Below are positions 27,006 to 36,272 of a DNA stretch of 64,000 bases, piece after piece. The position numbers and the translations under genes are program-made. Position 1 is the first letter of the stretch. Each line of letters begins with the position of its first letter. The notes under the pieces were generated by a model. It was not told the origin of the DNA. It did no database searches and worked only from the letters and a program-made list of their open reading frames with translations. Source of the DNA: CBDCNH01 sp965219015 (GTDB lineage: Bacteria > Pseudomonadota > Alphaproteobacteria > Rhodobacterales > Rhodobacteraceae); contig CBDCNH010000011.1 of NCBI GenBank assembly GCA_965219015.1, positions 744,001 through 808,000 on the forward strand, in the 5' to 3' direction.

Positions 27006-29041
27006 GCGAGCATCCCCTTCGGCAGCCGCCGCGCGAGCGCCGCGGCGTAGGCGGCGGGGGTGCGGCGGGCCGCGTGCCGTGCGCGGCGCTCGAGCGCCTC
27101 GGCCCGCGCGGCGGCGGGATCGGCGAGGACGGCGCGGAGCCGGGCCTCGAAGGCGTCGAGGTCGTCGAAGGGAGCGATGGCGTCCTCGAGGATCTCGGCC
27201 GTGCCGCCGACGCGGCCGCCGACGATCGGCACCCCGGTCATCGCGACCTCGAGGAGTTGCGACGGCACGCCGTCCCAGGCGGCGGTATAGAGCCAGGCGT
27301 CGGCCTCGTGCAGCGGCAGGTCGGCGAAGGCCGCATAGACGCCCTCGAGGGTCACGTTCGCGGGCAGGTCGGGGACGCCGCCGGCCGCCGGTCCGAGCAC
27401 GGCCTCGCCCCAGAGCCGGAAGTCGGCATCGGGCATCCGGGCCGCGAGCGCCAGCGCGAGGTCGACGCGCTTCTGCGCGTCGAAGCGGCCGGCCCAGAAC
27501 ACCTGGCGCCGCCCGTCCGCGCGCGGTTCGGGCAGCGCCGCGACGGGGATGCCGGGATCGACGGGCGCCTCGAGAACGACGAGCTTGGCGCGGCCGACAT
27601 CGGGGAGGCCGTACTGCGCCGCGATCTCGGCGGCGAGCGCGTGGCTGTCGGTGTAGAGCCCGTCGAGCAGGTCGAAGTAGCGGTAGACGTAGCGCAGCGG
27701 ATAGCCGGTGCGAAAGCCGAGCGCGGTCTCCTCGGTGCAGAACAGGCCCGCGTGCAGCGAGGTCGCGGCGGCGAGCGCGCGGCCGAAGGGGCGCATCGCG
27801 TCCCAGAAGAGCCGGCTGTTGACGTTGATCGCGGCCTCGGGGTGCAGCGAGCGCACGAACTCGACGAAAAGGCGTTCGCGGGCCTCGGCTTCGAGCCGGA
27901 CGGCGGGCGCTGCGAAATCGACCTGCCGCACGCCGTCCGGGAAGCGGCCGAAGGGTGCGGCACCGCCGGCCTCGGTCGAGATGACGACGATCTCGTCCGC
28001 CGCCACGCCGCTCGCGAGGGCGTGCGCGAGATGGCCCTCCATGCGCCGCCCCGCGCCCCAGCGCGGCCGGTTGACCGCGATCACGACACGCGCGCGTCGG
28101 AAGCCCGCTGCGGCCTGCAGCGCGTGCATCGCGACCGTGGCGTCGATCGGGCCCCTGCCAAGGAACGGCGGCTGCTTGACCTCGAGCGCCGCGGGCCAGC
28201 TCAGCGCGACGAGCGGCTCGAGGCGGGCGGCCTTCGCGACCATCGCGCCGAGCGTGCCGCGGGCTAGGCGCGCGCGCAGGTCGTCGTGCCGCGCGCCGAT
28301 CCGCGCCGCCGCCTCGGCGGGAGCGATGCCGACCACGCCGCAGAGCGCTTCGAAGCTGGCGTACCGCTCGGCGACGTAGCCGAGCCGCCGGCCGATCTCG
28401 AGCCAGTGCCTGAACGGGTTCAGCCCGGTGCGGGCAACGTGCGGATAGCGCTGGAGATAGCGCTGGGTGGCAAACCGCGGCGACGGGTCGCGGCCCTCGG
28501 CTGCGCCGTGGTCGAGGTAGTGCCGCACCGGATCGACGGCGGCGTCGGCGGCGACGTCGGGGTAGCGCACGAGGTAATAGGTAAGGTCGAAGTCGTCCCG
28601 GATCGCGGCGTAGTCAAGCGCCGCCGCGGCGCCGGGGTCGAGCGCGCGCGCGGCGGCCACGCGGGCGGCGATGACCGGACCGAGGTGGGTGAGCCCGGTC
28701 TCGCGCCGCTCCGGCTCGGGGCGGGATGCACCCGCGAGCGGCGGCGGCAGGCGGCCGTCGAGATGGCCGTAGCGCAGGAAGTGGAGAAGCGGGTGCATCC
28801 CCGCCGCGGCGACGTCGGTGTTGACGGCGAGGTAGGCCGCGCCGTCGAACCAGGGCGAGGGAGCGCTACCCTCCCCGTCGGTCAGGTAATGCGCCGCAGG
28901 GTCGGTCTCCGGCGGCAAGCCCTGCGCCACGGCGTACCACTCCGCATCGAAGAACCCGGACGACCGGACCAGCGCAAGATCGTCCGGCGCAGGCCCGGCT
29001 TCGCCGGGCGGGGCGCCGGTGGCCGGGGCATCCTCCTCCAT
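27002..29041 (-). CDS. Large glycosyltransferase with N-terminal repeats
   Basis: 679 residues from ATG 29041, which shares a base with the upstream stop (TGATG); an ATG at 29083 inside the preceding gene is less likely. The N-terminal third holds several repeats of the type FDAEWY..DPAAHYLTDGEG and YPDVA..DPVRHYLDHGAAEGRDPSP, common in proteobacterial polysaccharide glycosyltransferases. The C-terminal half is a GT4-type GT-B enzyme with GRFDAQKRVDLAL and EVAMTGVPIVGGRVGGTAEI. Probably adds a sugar to a cell-surface glycan together with the GT2 enzyme. Confidence 0.82.
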   Translation of the reverse strand: MEEDAPATGAPPGEAGPAPDDLALVRSSGFFDAEWYAVAQGLPPETDPAAHYLTDGEGSAPSPWFDGAAYLAVNTDVAAAGMHPLLHFLRYGHLDGRLPPPLAGASRPEPERRETGLTHLGPVIAARVAAARALDPGAAAALDYAAIRDDFDLTYYLVRYPDVAADAAVDPVRHYLDHGAAEGRDPSPRFATQRYLQRYPHVARTGLNPFRHWLEIGRRLGYVAERYASFEALCGVVGIAPAEAAARIGARHDDLRARLARGTLGAMVAKAARLEPLVALSWPAALEVKQPPFLGRGPIDATVAMHALQAAAGFRRARVVIAVNRPRWGAGRRMEGHLAHALASGVAADEIVVISTEAGGAAPFGRFPDGVRQVDFAAPAVRLEAEARERLFVEFVRSLHPEAAINVNSRLFWDAMRPFGRALAAATSLHAGLFCTEETALGFRTGYPLRYVYRYFDLLDGLYTDSHALAAEIAAQYGLPDVGRAKLVVLEAPVDPGIPVAALPEPRADGRRQVFWAGRFDAQKRVDLALALAARMPDADFRLWGEAVLGPAAGGVPDLPANVTLEGVYAAFADLPLHEADAWLYTAAWDGVPSQLLEVAMTGVPIVGGRVGGTAEILEDAIAPFDDLDAFEARLRAVLADPAAARAEALERRARHAARRTPAAYAAALARRLPKGMLA

Positions 29042-30198
29042 CACCGCCAGCGCGAGACGCAAGGGATCTTCGAGCGGTCGCAACGGTCGGCGAAGCGGAT
29101 GGCGATGTCGCGCACCTCGTCCATCACCGCGTCGCCGAGCCGGATCGGCTCCAGACCGAGCCCGAGGAAGCGGTCGTTGACGACGTGGAGGTCGTTCTCG
29201 GCGGCCTCGGCGCGCGGGTTGTCGAGATAGGCGATCTCGGCGTCCATCCGGTCCGCGATCAGCTCGGCCAGGTCGCGCACCCGGTGCGTCTCGGTCATCT
29301 GGTTGAGGATGTTGACCCGCTCACCATTCTGCGGCGGGTTGTCGAGCGCCAGCGCGATGCAGCGGCAGGTGTCCTGGATGTGGATGAACGCGCGCGTCTG
29401 CCCGCCGGTGCCGTGCACCGTCATCGGATAGCCGATGGCCGCCTGCATGATGAAGCGGTTGAGCACGGTGCCGTAGTCGCCGTCGTAGTCGAAGCGGTTG
29501 ACGAGCCGGGGGTCGCGCGCGGTCTCCTCGGTCTGCGTGCCCCAGACGATGCCCTGGTGCAGGTCGGTGATCTTCACGCCGTCGTTCTTGTTGTAGAAAA
29601 AGAAGAAGAGCGCGTCCTGCGTCTTCGTCATGTGGTAGATCGAGCCGGGGTTGGCGGGATAGAGGATCTCCTGGCTGTGCGGCCCGTGCGGGGTCTCGAC
29701 CTCGACCTTGAGGTAGCCCTCGGGGATCCGCATTCCCGCGGTGCCGTAGCCGTAGACGCCCATCGTGCCGAGGTGGACGAGGTGGATGTCCTGCCCGCTC
29801 TCGACGATGGCCGCGAGCACGTCGTTGGTGGCGTTGAGGTTGTTGTTGACCGTGTAGCGCTTGTGCGCGGAGGACTTCATCGAATAGGGCGCGGCGCGCT
29901 GCTCGGCGAAGTGCACGATGGCGTCGGGCCGCTCGTCGGCGATCAGCGTGAGCAGGCGGTGATAGTGCTCGCCGACGGTGAAGGTGTGGTGTGCGATGCG
30001 GCGACCGGTCAACTCCTCCCAGACGCGCAGCCGCTCGCCGAGGGGGCGGATCGGCGTCAGGCTCTCGACCTCGAGCTCGAGGTCGATGGTGCGGCGCGAG
30101 AGATTGTCGACGATCACGACGTCATGGCCGCGGGCGGAGAGGTGCAGCGCGTTCGGCCAGCCGCAGAACCCGTCCCCGCCGAGGATGATGACCTTCAT
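29041..30198 (-). CDS. UDP-sulfoquinovose synthase homologue (SQD1/SqdB-like)
   Basis: NAD-dependent extended SDR, 385 residues. It carries features specific to UDP-sulfoquinovose synthases rather than general epimerases: GGDGFCGWPNALHLS, SLTPIRPLGERL, HLGTMGVYG, YHMTKTQDALFFF and ITDLHQGIVWGTQTEET, and the GTVLNRFIMQAAIG / GTGGQTRAFIHIQDT blocks. Catalysis would join sulfite to UDP-glucose to give UDP-sulfoquinovose. First gene of the nine-gene chain. No sqdC/sqdD-type neighbours are recognised; the adjacent glycosyltransferases suggest a sulfoquinovose-containing glycan instead of, or besides, sulfolipid. Confidence 0.83.
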   Translation of the reverse strand: MKVIILGGDGFCGWPNALHLSARGHDVVIVDNLSRRTIDLELEVESLTPIRPLGERLRVWEELTGRRIAHHTFTVGEHYHRLLTLIADERPDAIVHFAEQRAAPYSMKSSAHKRYTVNNNLNATNDVLAAIVESGQDIHLVHLGTMGVYGYGTAGMRIPEGYLKVEVETPHGPHSQEILYPANPGSIYHMTKTQDALFFFFYNKNDGVKITDLHQGIVWGTQTEETARDPRLVNRFDYDGDYGTVLNRFIMQAAIGYPMTVHGTGGQTRAFIHIQDTCRCIALALDNPPQNGERVNILNQMTETHRVRDLAELIADRMDAEIAYLDNPRAEAAENDLHVVNDRFLGLGLEPIRLGDAVMDEVRDIAIRFADRCDRSKIPCVSRWR

Positions 30199-30546
30199 GC
30201 CGTGTGCTGCTCCCTGCGACGGCGGTTCGCGAACCGCCGGTTTTTACGGCGGATGTTATCGTGCAGATCATGTGACAGGTGAACCCCCCTTCTCTCGCGG
30301 AGGTTCGCGACGGGGTTCGGGCCGCGACGTCCTGACGGCCGGCGCCAGCGCTCGTCGGCTCGAGATGTCCGGCGGGGGTTGTACCGAAGAGCGGATGAGA
30401 CGAAGCGCTGACGACGCTTCCGCGAACCGGAGTCGGAGCGCTGCGGGATGCCGAGAGGGACATGGGGGAGAACGCGGTGTCGCGCCAGCGGCGTCAGCCG
30501 GACGAACGGCGTTGCCCGCGTCGCGGCATCGAGCGGGCAGCCCGGT
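30199..30546. other. Intergenic region between glmS 3' end and the glycan/pcc chain
   Basis: About 350 bases. Besides the palindrome at 30220-30239 I see no gene, RNA or further repeat. It should contain the promoter of the nine-gene chain and the end of the glmU-glmS transcript; no clear promoter hexamers can be assigned. Confidence 0.5.
30220..30239. promoter_or_regulatory. Perfect 20-base palindrome upstream of sqdB-like gene
   Basis: CGGCGGTTCGCGAACCGCCG, fully self-complementary, 22 bases before the ATG at 30198. On the plus strand it is followed by GTTTTTA, but no plus-strand gene precedes it, so a terminator role there is unlikely. It may be an operator or a 5'-leader hairpin covering the approach to the ribosome site. 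Confidence 0.5.
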
Positions 30547-32358
30547 TCACTCCACGGTCACGGATTTGGCGAGATTGCGCGGCTGGTCCACGTCGGTGCC
30601 CTTGGCGACGGCGGTGTGGTAGGCGAGGAGCTGCACCGGGAGCGCGTAGAGGATCGCCGCGAACGGTGCCGCGACCTCGGGCAGCGCGAGCCGCGCCCAG
30701 GCGCCCTCCGCGGCCGCGCAGCCCTGCCGGTCGGAGATCACGAGCACCTGCCCGTGCCGCGCCATCACCTCGTGCATGTTCGACATGGTCTTCTCGAAAA
30801 GCCCGTCGCGCGGGGCCAGAACCACCACCGGCACGGCGCGGTCCACGAGCGCGATGGGGCCGTGCTTGAGTTCGCCCGCCGCATGACCTTCGGCGTGGAT
30901 GTAGCTGATTTCCTTCAGTTTCAGCGCCCCCTCGAGCGCCAGAGGATAGAGCGGCCCACGGCCGAGGAAGAGCACGTCCTGCGCCTCGGACATGCGCTCC
31001 GCAAGCCCCGCGATCGCCCCGTCGAGCGCCAGCGCCTGCGCCATCAGGCCGGGCAGCGCGCCGAGCCCCGCGAGGTGGTCCGCCAGCGCCTCCGGTCCGA
31101 TCCGGCCCCGCGCAACGCCCGCCTGCAGCGCCATCAGCGCGAGCACCGCGAGCTGCCCCGTGAACGCCTTGGTCGACGCGACGCCGACCTCCGGCCCGGC
31201 GCAGATCGGCACCGCCACGTCGGCCTCGCGCGCGATCGAGGAGGTGGCGACGTTGACCACCGCGGCCACCTGCGCCAGCCGGCCGCGGACATGGCGGAGG
31301 GCCGCGAGCGTGTCGGCGGTCTCGCCGGACTGGCTGACGAACACCGCGACGCCGCGCTCGGTCAGCGGCGGGTCGCGGTAGCGGAACTCGGATGCCACGT
31401 CGACCTCGGTGGGGATGCCGGCGAGCCCCTCGAACCAGTATTTCGCGATCATGCACGCGTAGTGCGCGGTGCCGCAGGCGACGAGCGTGAGCCGGTCGCA
31501 GCTGGCGAGGGCTATCTCCGGGAGCGCGATGGACCCGTCGCCGGGCAGGTAGCGCGCCAGCGCCTCGGCGAAGACGATCGGCTGCTCGGCGATCTCCTTG
31601 GCCATGAAGTGCTTGTGCCCGGCCCGGTCGGGGGCCACCGCCTCGCGCGCGATGCGGACGGCGGCGCGGGTCGCGCGGCGACCGGCGGCGTCGGCTATCG
31701 TTGCTCCTGCGCGAGTGATAACGGCGATATCTCCGTCCTCGAGGTAGGTCACGCGGTCGGTCAGTGGCGCGAGCGCGGTCGCATCGGAGCCCACGTACAT
31801 CTCGCCCGCGCCGTGCCCGATGGCGAGCGGCGGGCCGTGCCGGGCGGCGACGATGAGGTCGTCCTCGCCGTCGAACAGGAAGGCGAGCGCGAACGCGCCC
31901 TCGAGCCGCGCCACCGTCGCCGCGGCGGCCTCCTGCGCGTCCATCCCGCGCGCGAGGTGCAGCTGCGTCAGCATCGCCACGGTCTCGGTGTCGGTCTCGG
32001 TCTCGGGCGCCATGCCCTCGGCGGCGAGCTCGGCGCGCAGCGCGCGGAAGTTCTCGATGATGCCGTTGTGGACCACGGCGACCGGCCCCGCGCGGTGCGG
32101 GTGCGCGTTCCCGACCGTCGCCGCCCCGTGCGTCGCCCAGCGCGTGTGGCCGATCCCGGCGCGGCCCGCGAGCGGCTCGTGGACGAGGAGATCGGCGAGG
32201 TTGACGAGCTTGCCGACGGCGCGGCGGCGGTCGAGGCGGCCGGCGTTGACCGTGGCGATGCCGGCGCTGTCGTAGCCGCGGTACTCGAGCCGCCGGAGCG
32301 CCTCGACGAGGATCGGGGCCGCCTCGTGGCCGCCCAAGATGCCGACGATGCCGCACAT
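30547..32358 (-). CDS. glmS: Glutamine--fructose-6-phosphate aminotransferase
   Basis: Makes glucosamine-6-phosphate for cell-wall and LPS synthesis. 603 residues: N-terminal class II glutaminase domain starting MCGIVGILGG, with Cys2 the nucleophile after Met removal, then two SIS isomerase domains (VACGTAHYACMIAKYW; FLGRGPLYPLALEGALKLKE). The C-terminus DQPRNLAKSVTVE is canonical. ATG shares a base with the glmU stop (TGATG), giving a glmU-glmS operon. No glmS ribozyme is present. Confidence 0.96.
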   Translation of the reverse strand: MCGIVGILGGHEAAPILVEALRRLEYRGYDSAGIATVNAGRLDRRRAVGKLVNLADLLVHEPLAGRAGIGHTRWATHGAATVGNAHPHRAGPVAVVHNGIIENFRALRAELAAEGMAPETETDTETVAMLTQLHLARGMDAQEAAAATVARLEGAFALAFLFDGEDDLIVAARHGPPLAIGHGAGEMYVGSDATALAPLTDRVTYLEDGDIAVITRAGATIADAAGRRATRAAVRIAREAVAPDRAGHKHFMAKEIAEQPIVFAEALARYLPGDGSIALPEIALASCDRLTLVACGTAHYACMIAKYWFEGLAGIPTEVDVASEFRYRDPPLTERGVAVFVSQSGETADTLAALRHVRGRLAQVAAVVNVATSSIAREADVAVPICAGPEVGVASTKAFTGQLAVLALMALQAGVARGRIGPEALADHLAGLGALPGLMAQALALDGAIAGLAERMSEAQDVLFLGRGPLYPLALEGALKLKEISYIHAEGHAAGELKHGPIALVDRAVPVVVLAPRDGLFEKTMSNMHEVMARHGQVLVISDRQGCAAAEGAWARLALPEVAAPFAAILYALPVQLLAYHTAVAKGTDVDQPRNLAKSVTVE

Positions 32359-33698
32359 CAGCGCGCCGCCTTCTCGGACCGCAGCGCCGCGAAGAAGCGC
32401 GCCGCGAAGCCCGGCTTGACCACTTGCCGCGCCCGCCCGACCCCGAGCGCGTCCTCCGGCACGTCCTCCGTGATGACCGAACCCGACGCGGTCATCGCAC
32501 CGCGGCCCACCGTGACCGGGGCCACCAGCATCGTGTTCGAGCCGACGAACGCGCCCGCGCCGATCTCCGTGCGGTGCTTCCCAACGCCGTCGTAGTTGCA
32601 GGTGACGGTGCCCGCGCCGAGGTTGGCGCGCGCGCCCACGGTGGCGTCCCCGACGTAGCTCAGGTGGTTGACCTTGGCGCCCTCCTCCAGCACCGAAGCC
32701 TTGATCTCGACGAAGTTGCCGACGCGCACGTCCTCGGCGAGCTCCGCGCCGGGGCGGAGCCGTGCGAACGGGCCGACGATGGCGCCGCGGCTGACATGGC
32801 AGCCCTCGAGGTGGCTGAACGCCCGGATCTCGGCGCCGCTTTCCACCGTGACGCCGGGGCCGAACACGACATACGGGCCGATCACGGCGTCGCGGCCGAT
32901 CACGGTGTCGGCGGCGAAGATGACGGAGCCCGGATCGGCGAGCGTCACGCCGTCCTCGAGCGCCGCGGCGCGCGCGCGGGCCTGGAACGCGGCCCCGGCG
33001 GCGGCGAGGGCGGCACGGGTGTCGATGCCGAGCGTCTCGGCTTCCGGGCAGATGACGACGCCGGTCGTCAGCCCCCGCGCCCGCGCGAGCGCCACGACCT
33101 CGGTGAGGTAGAACTCGCCCGCCGCGTTGGTGTCGGTCGTCGCTTCGCAGAGGTCGAGGAGGGTGGCCGCGTCGGCGCAGAGGATGCCGGAGTTGCAGAG
33201 CCGGATTGCGCGGAGGGCCTCACTCGCGTCGCGCCACTCGACGATGCGCCCGAGCGTGTCGCCGTCCATCACGAGCCGTCCGTAGCGCGCGGGATCCGCC
33301 GCCTCGAAGCCCAGCACCACCACGTCGTGCATGGCGCGGGCCGCGACGACGGCGGCGAGCGTCTCGGGCGCGAGGAACGGCGTGTCGGCGTAAAGGACGA
33401 GCGCGTCGCCGCCGAACCCCGCGAGCGCCGCGCGGGCGGCCAGCACCGCATGGGCCGTGCCGCGCCGTTCCGCCTGCACGGCGACCTCCGCCTCGGGCCA
33501 GTCGCCCCGCACCGCCGCCGCGACCGGGCCGTCCCTGTCCTCCGTCACCACGACGACGCGCGCGGGCTCGAGCGTCAGCGCGGCGCGGAGCGCGTGCAGG
33601 ACCAGCGGCAGGCCGCCGATCTCGTGCAGCGGCTTCGGGCGGTCGGAATTCATTCGGCTCCCCTTGCCCGCGGCGAGGAGGATCAGGGCTGGCGACAT
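32358..33698 (-). CDS. glmU: Bifunctional N-acetylglucosamine-1-phosphate uridyltransferase/glucosamine-1-phosphate acetyltransferase
   Basis: Produces UDP-GlcNAc. 446 residues: N-terminal uridyltransferase with LLAAGKGSRMNSDRPKPLHEIGG, then the left-handed beta-helix acetyltransferase domain (VGNFVEIKASVLEEGAKVNHLSYVG split by many hexad repeats) and a short tail. Forms an operon with glmS and lies divergent from the phosphatase gene at 33813. Confidence 0.96.
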   Translation of the reverse strand: MSPALILLAAGKGSRMNSDRPKPLHEIGGLPLVLHALRAALTLEPARVVVVTEDRDGPVAAAVRGDWPEAEVAVQAERRGTAHAVLAARAALAGFGGDALVLYADTPFLAPETLAAVVAARAMHDVVVLGFEAADPARYGRLVMDGDTLGRIVEWRDASEALRAIRLCNSGILCADAATLLDLCEATTDTNAAGEFYLTEVVALARARGLTTGVVICPEAETLGIDTRAALAAAGAAFQARARAAALEDGVTLADPGSVIFAADTVIGRDAVIGPYVVFGPGVTVESGAEIRAFSHLEGCHVSRGAIVGPFARLRPGAELAEDVRVGNFVEIKASVLEEGAKVNHLSYVGDATVGARANLGAGTVTCNYDGVGKHRTEIGAGAFVGSNTMLVAPVTVGRGAMTASGSVITEDVPEDALGVGRARQVVKPGFAARFFAALRSEKAAR

Positions 33699-33812
33699 GG
33701 CGCGCTCTTTTCATTCTGCTCGCCCCGTTCTACCTCGCGGGCGGGGTGCCGCAACGGCTCCTCCATCACATGTCGCGTCACGGTGTTGCAAGCGTGGCCA
33801 CGGGGAGCCCAC

Positions 33813-34475
33813 ATGCGGACCGTCGTCTTCGACCTCGACGGCACGCTTGCCGACACCGCCGCCGACCTCGTGGCGGCGGCCAACGCGACGTTCCGCGGCC
33901 GCGGGCTCGGCGACCTCCTCGATCCCGTCGCCGACGCCGCGACGGCGCACCGGGGCGGCCGCCCGATGCTGCGCCTCGGCTTTGCGCGGGCGGGCGGCGA
34001 CCGGACCGAGGCCGAGGTCGACGCGGCCTACCCCGACCTCCTCGCCCACTACGAGGAAGCGATCTGCCGCGAGAGCCGGCTCTATCCGGGTGCCGCAGAG
34101 GCGGTCGAGGCGCTCCTTGCCGCGGGCTACGCGGCGGCGATCTGCACCAACAAGCCCGAGCGCCTGGCGGAGACGCTGATGGCGCGCCTCGGCGTCCGCG
34201 GGCTCTTCGGCGCGCTCGTCGGCGCGGACACGCTCAACGTGCGGAAGCCCGACCCGGCACCCTACCTCGAGGCGGTGCGCCGCGCCGGCGGCACCGTCGC
34301 GCGCTCGGTGATGATCGGCGACACCGAGACCGACCTCGCCACCGCCCGCGCCGCCGGCCGCCCGTGCGTGCTCGTCACCTTCGGCCCGAACGGCGCCGGC
34401 GTCGCCGAGCTCGGCCCCGAGGCGCTGATGGCCGGCTACGGCGAGCTCGCGGCGCTGGCCGACCGGCTGGCCTGA
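33813..34475 (+). CDS. HAD-family phosphoglycolate phosphatase-like protein
   Basis: 220 residues with the HAD motifs in order: FDLDGTLADT (catalytic Asp at residue 7), TNKPERLAET, KPDPAPYLEA and MIGDTETDLATARAAGR. The helical cap insertion after motif 1 fits Gph-type enzymes that remove 2-phosphoglycolate, but related HADs act on other sugar phosphates. Divergent from glmU, ATG preceded by GGGGAG. Confidence 0.85.
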   Translation: MRTVVFDLDGTLADTAADLVAAANATFRGRGLGDLLDPVADAATAHRGGRPMLRLGFARAGGDRTEAEVDAAYPDLLAHYEEAICRESRLYPGAAEAVEALLAAGYAAAICTNKPERLAETLMARLGVRGLFGALVGADTLNVRKPDPAPYLEAVRRAGGTVARSVMIGDTETDLATARAAGRPCVLVTFGPNGAGVAELGPEALMAGYGELAALADRLA

Positions 34476-34480
34476 GACCA

Positions 34481-34912
34481 TCAGACCGAGCGGCGCGCGA
34501 CGGCCTCCGCATGGCGCTTGAAGTTGTCGAGGATCGCCTGCCAGCCCTCGCGCTGCATCTCGACGGGGTTCGCCGTCTCGGCGTCGAACACCGTCGTCAC
34601 CCGGGTGCCGTCCGTCTCCGCCGCGAAGGTCGTGCGCGCCCGCCGCCCGTCGGCAAGCACGAGCGCCACGGCGCGCTCCGGCGTCGCCTCCTCGCACACG
34701 GCCTCCAGGTCAAAACTGGCGCTGCCGTCCTTCGCCTCCATTCGCGCGACATAGCGGCCGCCGGGCCGCAGGTCGGCCTCGGCGCGCGGGCAGCACCAAT
34801 CGTCCGACGCGAAGTTCCAGCGCGTGATGTGCCGCGGCTCGGACCAGCAGCGCCATGCCACTTCGGGCGTCGCGGCAACGAGGGTGTCGACCGTGATTTG
34901 CTCGGCGGTCAT
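34481..34912 (-). CDS. SRPBCC/AHSA1-family protein
   Basis: 143 residues from ATG 34912. START-like fold marks of the Aha1-C type are seen: LVAATPEVAWRCWSEPRHITRWNF at the start, RPGGRYVARMEAKDG in the middle, and the C-terminal GWQAILDNFKRHAEA helix. Role unknown; such proteins bind hydrophobic ligands or act in toxin-antitoxin-like and stress contexts. Its 3' end is 5 bases from that of the convergent phosphatase gene. Confidence 0.8.
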   Translation of the reverse strand: MTAEQITVDTLVAATPEVAWRCWSEPRHITRWNFASDDWCCPRAEADLRPGGRYVARMEAKDGSASFDLEAVCEEATPERAVALVLADGRRARTTFAAETDGTRVTTVFDAETANPVEMQREGWQAILDNFKRHAEAVARRSV

Positions 34913-35057
34913 GCCGGGCTCCCTTTGCACGCGGCGGCGCGGGCCACGCACCGACCGCCTCTTCATCGCAGCCTCGCGAACGCCGGTCAATCGCCCGGAC
35001 CGGGGGCAACGCCTCGAGCGCGTTGACGCGCGCCGCGGAGGGGCTAGCCTGCACGGC

Positions 35058-36272
35058 ATGGACACGCACGCCGAGGAACGCTTCGCCGGCAGCTTCACGC
35101 AGCAGGAGCCGATCCCCGAGGACGCCGTCGCGGCGGCGCTGGCGGTGCTGCGGCACGGGCGGCTCCACCGCTACAACGTCGCGCCGGGCGAGGTGGCCGA
35201 GGTGGCGCGGCTCGAGGCGGACTTCGCGGCGCTGACGGGCGCGCGGTACTGCCTCGCGGTGGCCTCGGGCGGCTACGCGATGGGTGCGGCGCTGCGCGCG
35301 CTGGAGGTGGGCCCGGGCGACCCGGTGCTCGCCAACTCGTTCACGCTCGCGCCGGTGCCGGGGGCCATCGCGGCCCTGGGCGCGCGCCCCGTGTTCGTCG
35401 AGACGACGGAGGATCTCGTCATCGACCTCGACGATCTCGCCGCCAAGGCGGGGGCCGCGCGCGTGCTCCTCCTCAGCCACATGCGCGGGCACGTCTGCGA
35501 CATGGACCGGCTGATGGCGATCTGCGACGGCGCGGGCGTGCGCGTCGTCGAGGACTGCGCACACACGATGGGGGCCGCGTGGCGCGGCGTGCCGTCAGGT
35601 CGGCACGGGGCGATGGCGTGCTACTCGACGCAGACCTACAAGCACGTGAACTCCGGCGAGGGCGGACTCCTGACCTCCGACGACCCCGGCCTGATGGCCC
35701 GCGCGATCCTGGGGTCGGGGTCGTACATGCTCTACGACCGGCATCGCGCGGCGCCGCCGCCGGAGGCTTTCGCGGGCCTCGCGCGCACGGTGCCCAACGT
35801 CTCGGGGCGGATGGACAACCTCCGCGCCGCGATCCTGCGACCGCAACTGGCGCTTCTGCCCGGACGGGTGGCGCGCTGGCGGGTTCTCCATGACACGCTT
35901 GCGGCGGGGCTCGCGCGGGTGCCGGGGGTGGCGCTGGCGTGCCGTGCCCCGGCGGAGGCATACGTCGGCTCGTCGTTCCAGTTCAGGCTGCCGGGCTGGT
36001 CGGCCCGCGCCATCGCCGGGCTCATCGAGCGGGCCGCGGCGCGGGGGGTGGAGCTGAAATGGTTCGGCACGCCCGAGCCGCAGGGCTTCACGTCGAGCCA
36101 CGCGCACTGGGACTTCGCGCCGCATCCGCCGTTGCCACGCACCTCCGCCATCCTGGCGACGCTCCTCGACCTGCGCCTGCCGCTCACGTTCACCCCCGAA
36201 GATGCGGCGACGATCGCGCGCATCCTCGCCGCCGAGGTCACGCGCGACGCGCCGGCGGTCGCGGCGCAATGA
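35058..36272 (+). CDS. DegT/DnrJ/EryC1/StrS-family aminotransferase
   Basis: 404-residue PLP enzyme of the sugar aminotransferase family. ASGGYAMGAALRAL is the phosphate-binding region, VEDCAHTMGA supplies the PLP-ring Asp, and STQTYKHVNSGEGG carries the Schiff-base Lys in the family position. NDP-keto-sugars are usual substrates, but some members are PLP regulators or act on other aldehydes. It overlaps the small secreted-protein gene downstream by ATGA. Confidence 0.85.
   Translation: MDTHAEERFAGSFTQQEPIPEDAVAAALAVLRHGRLHRYNVAPGEVAEVARLEADFAALTGARYCLAVASGGYAMGAALRALEVGPGDPVLANSFTLAPVPGAIAALGARPVFVETTEDLVIDLDDLAAKAGAARVLLLSHMRGHVCDMDRLMAICDGAGVRVVEDCAHTMGAAWRGVPSGRHGAMACYSTQTYKHVNSGEGGLLTSDDPGLMARAILGSGSYMLYDRHRAAPPPEAFAGLARTVPNVSGRMDNLRAAILRPQLALLPGRVARWRVLHDTLAAGLARVPGVALACRAPAEAYVGSSFQFRLPGWSARAIAGLIERAAARGVELKWFGTPEPQGFTSSHAHWDFAPHPPLPRTSAILATLLDLRLPLTFTPEDAATIARILAAEVTRDAPAVAAQ

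Noticed and set aside
30220..30247. Rho-independent terminator on the plus strand (palindrome plus T5)
   Set aside because: There is no plus-strand gene upstream to terminate; the adjacent genes on both sides are on the minus strand.
30199..30546. Possible glmS riboswitch-ribozyme or other leader RNA
   Set aside because: The region lies downstream of glmS, not upstream, and shows no ribozyme core; only the palindrome is notable.
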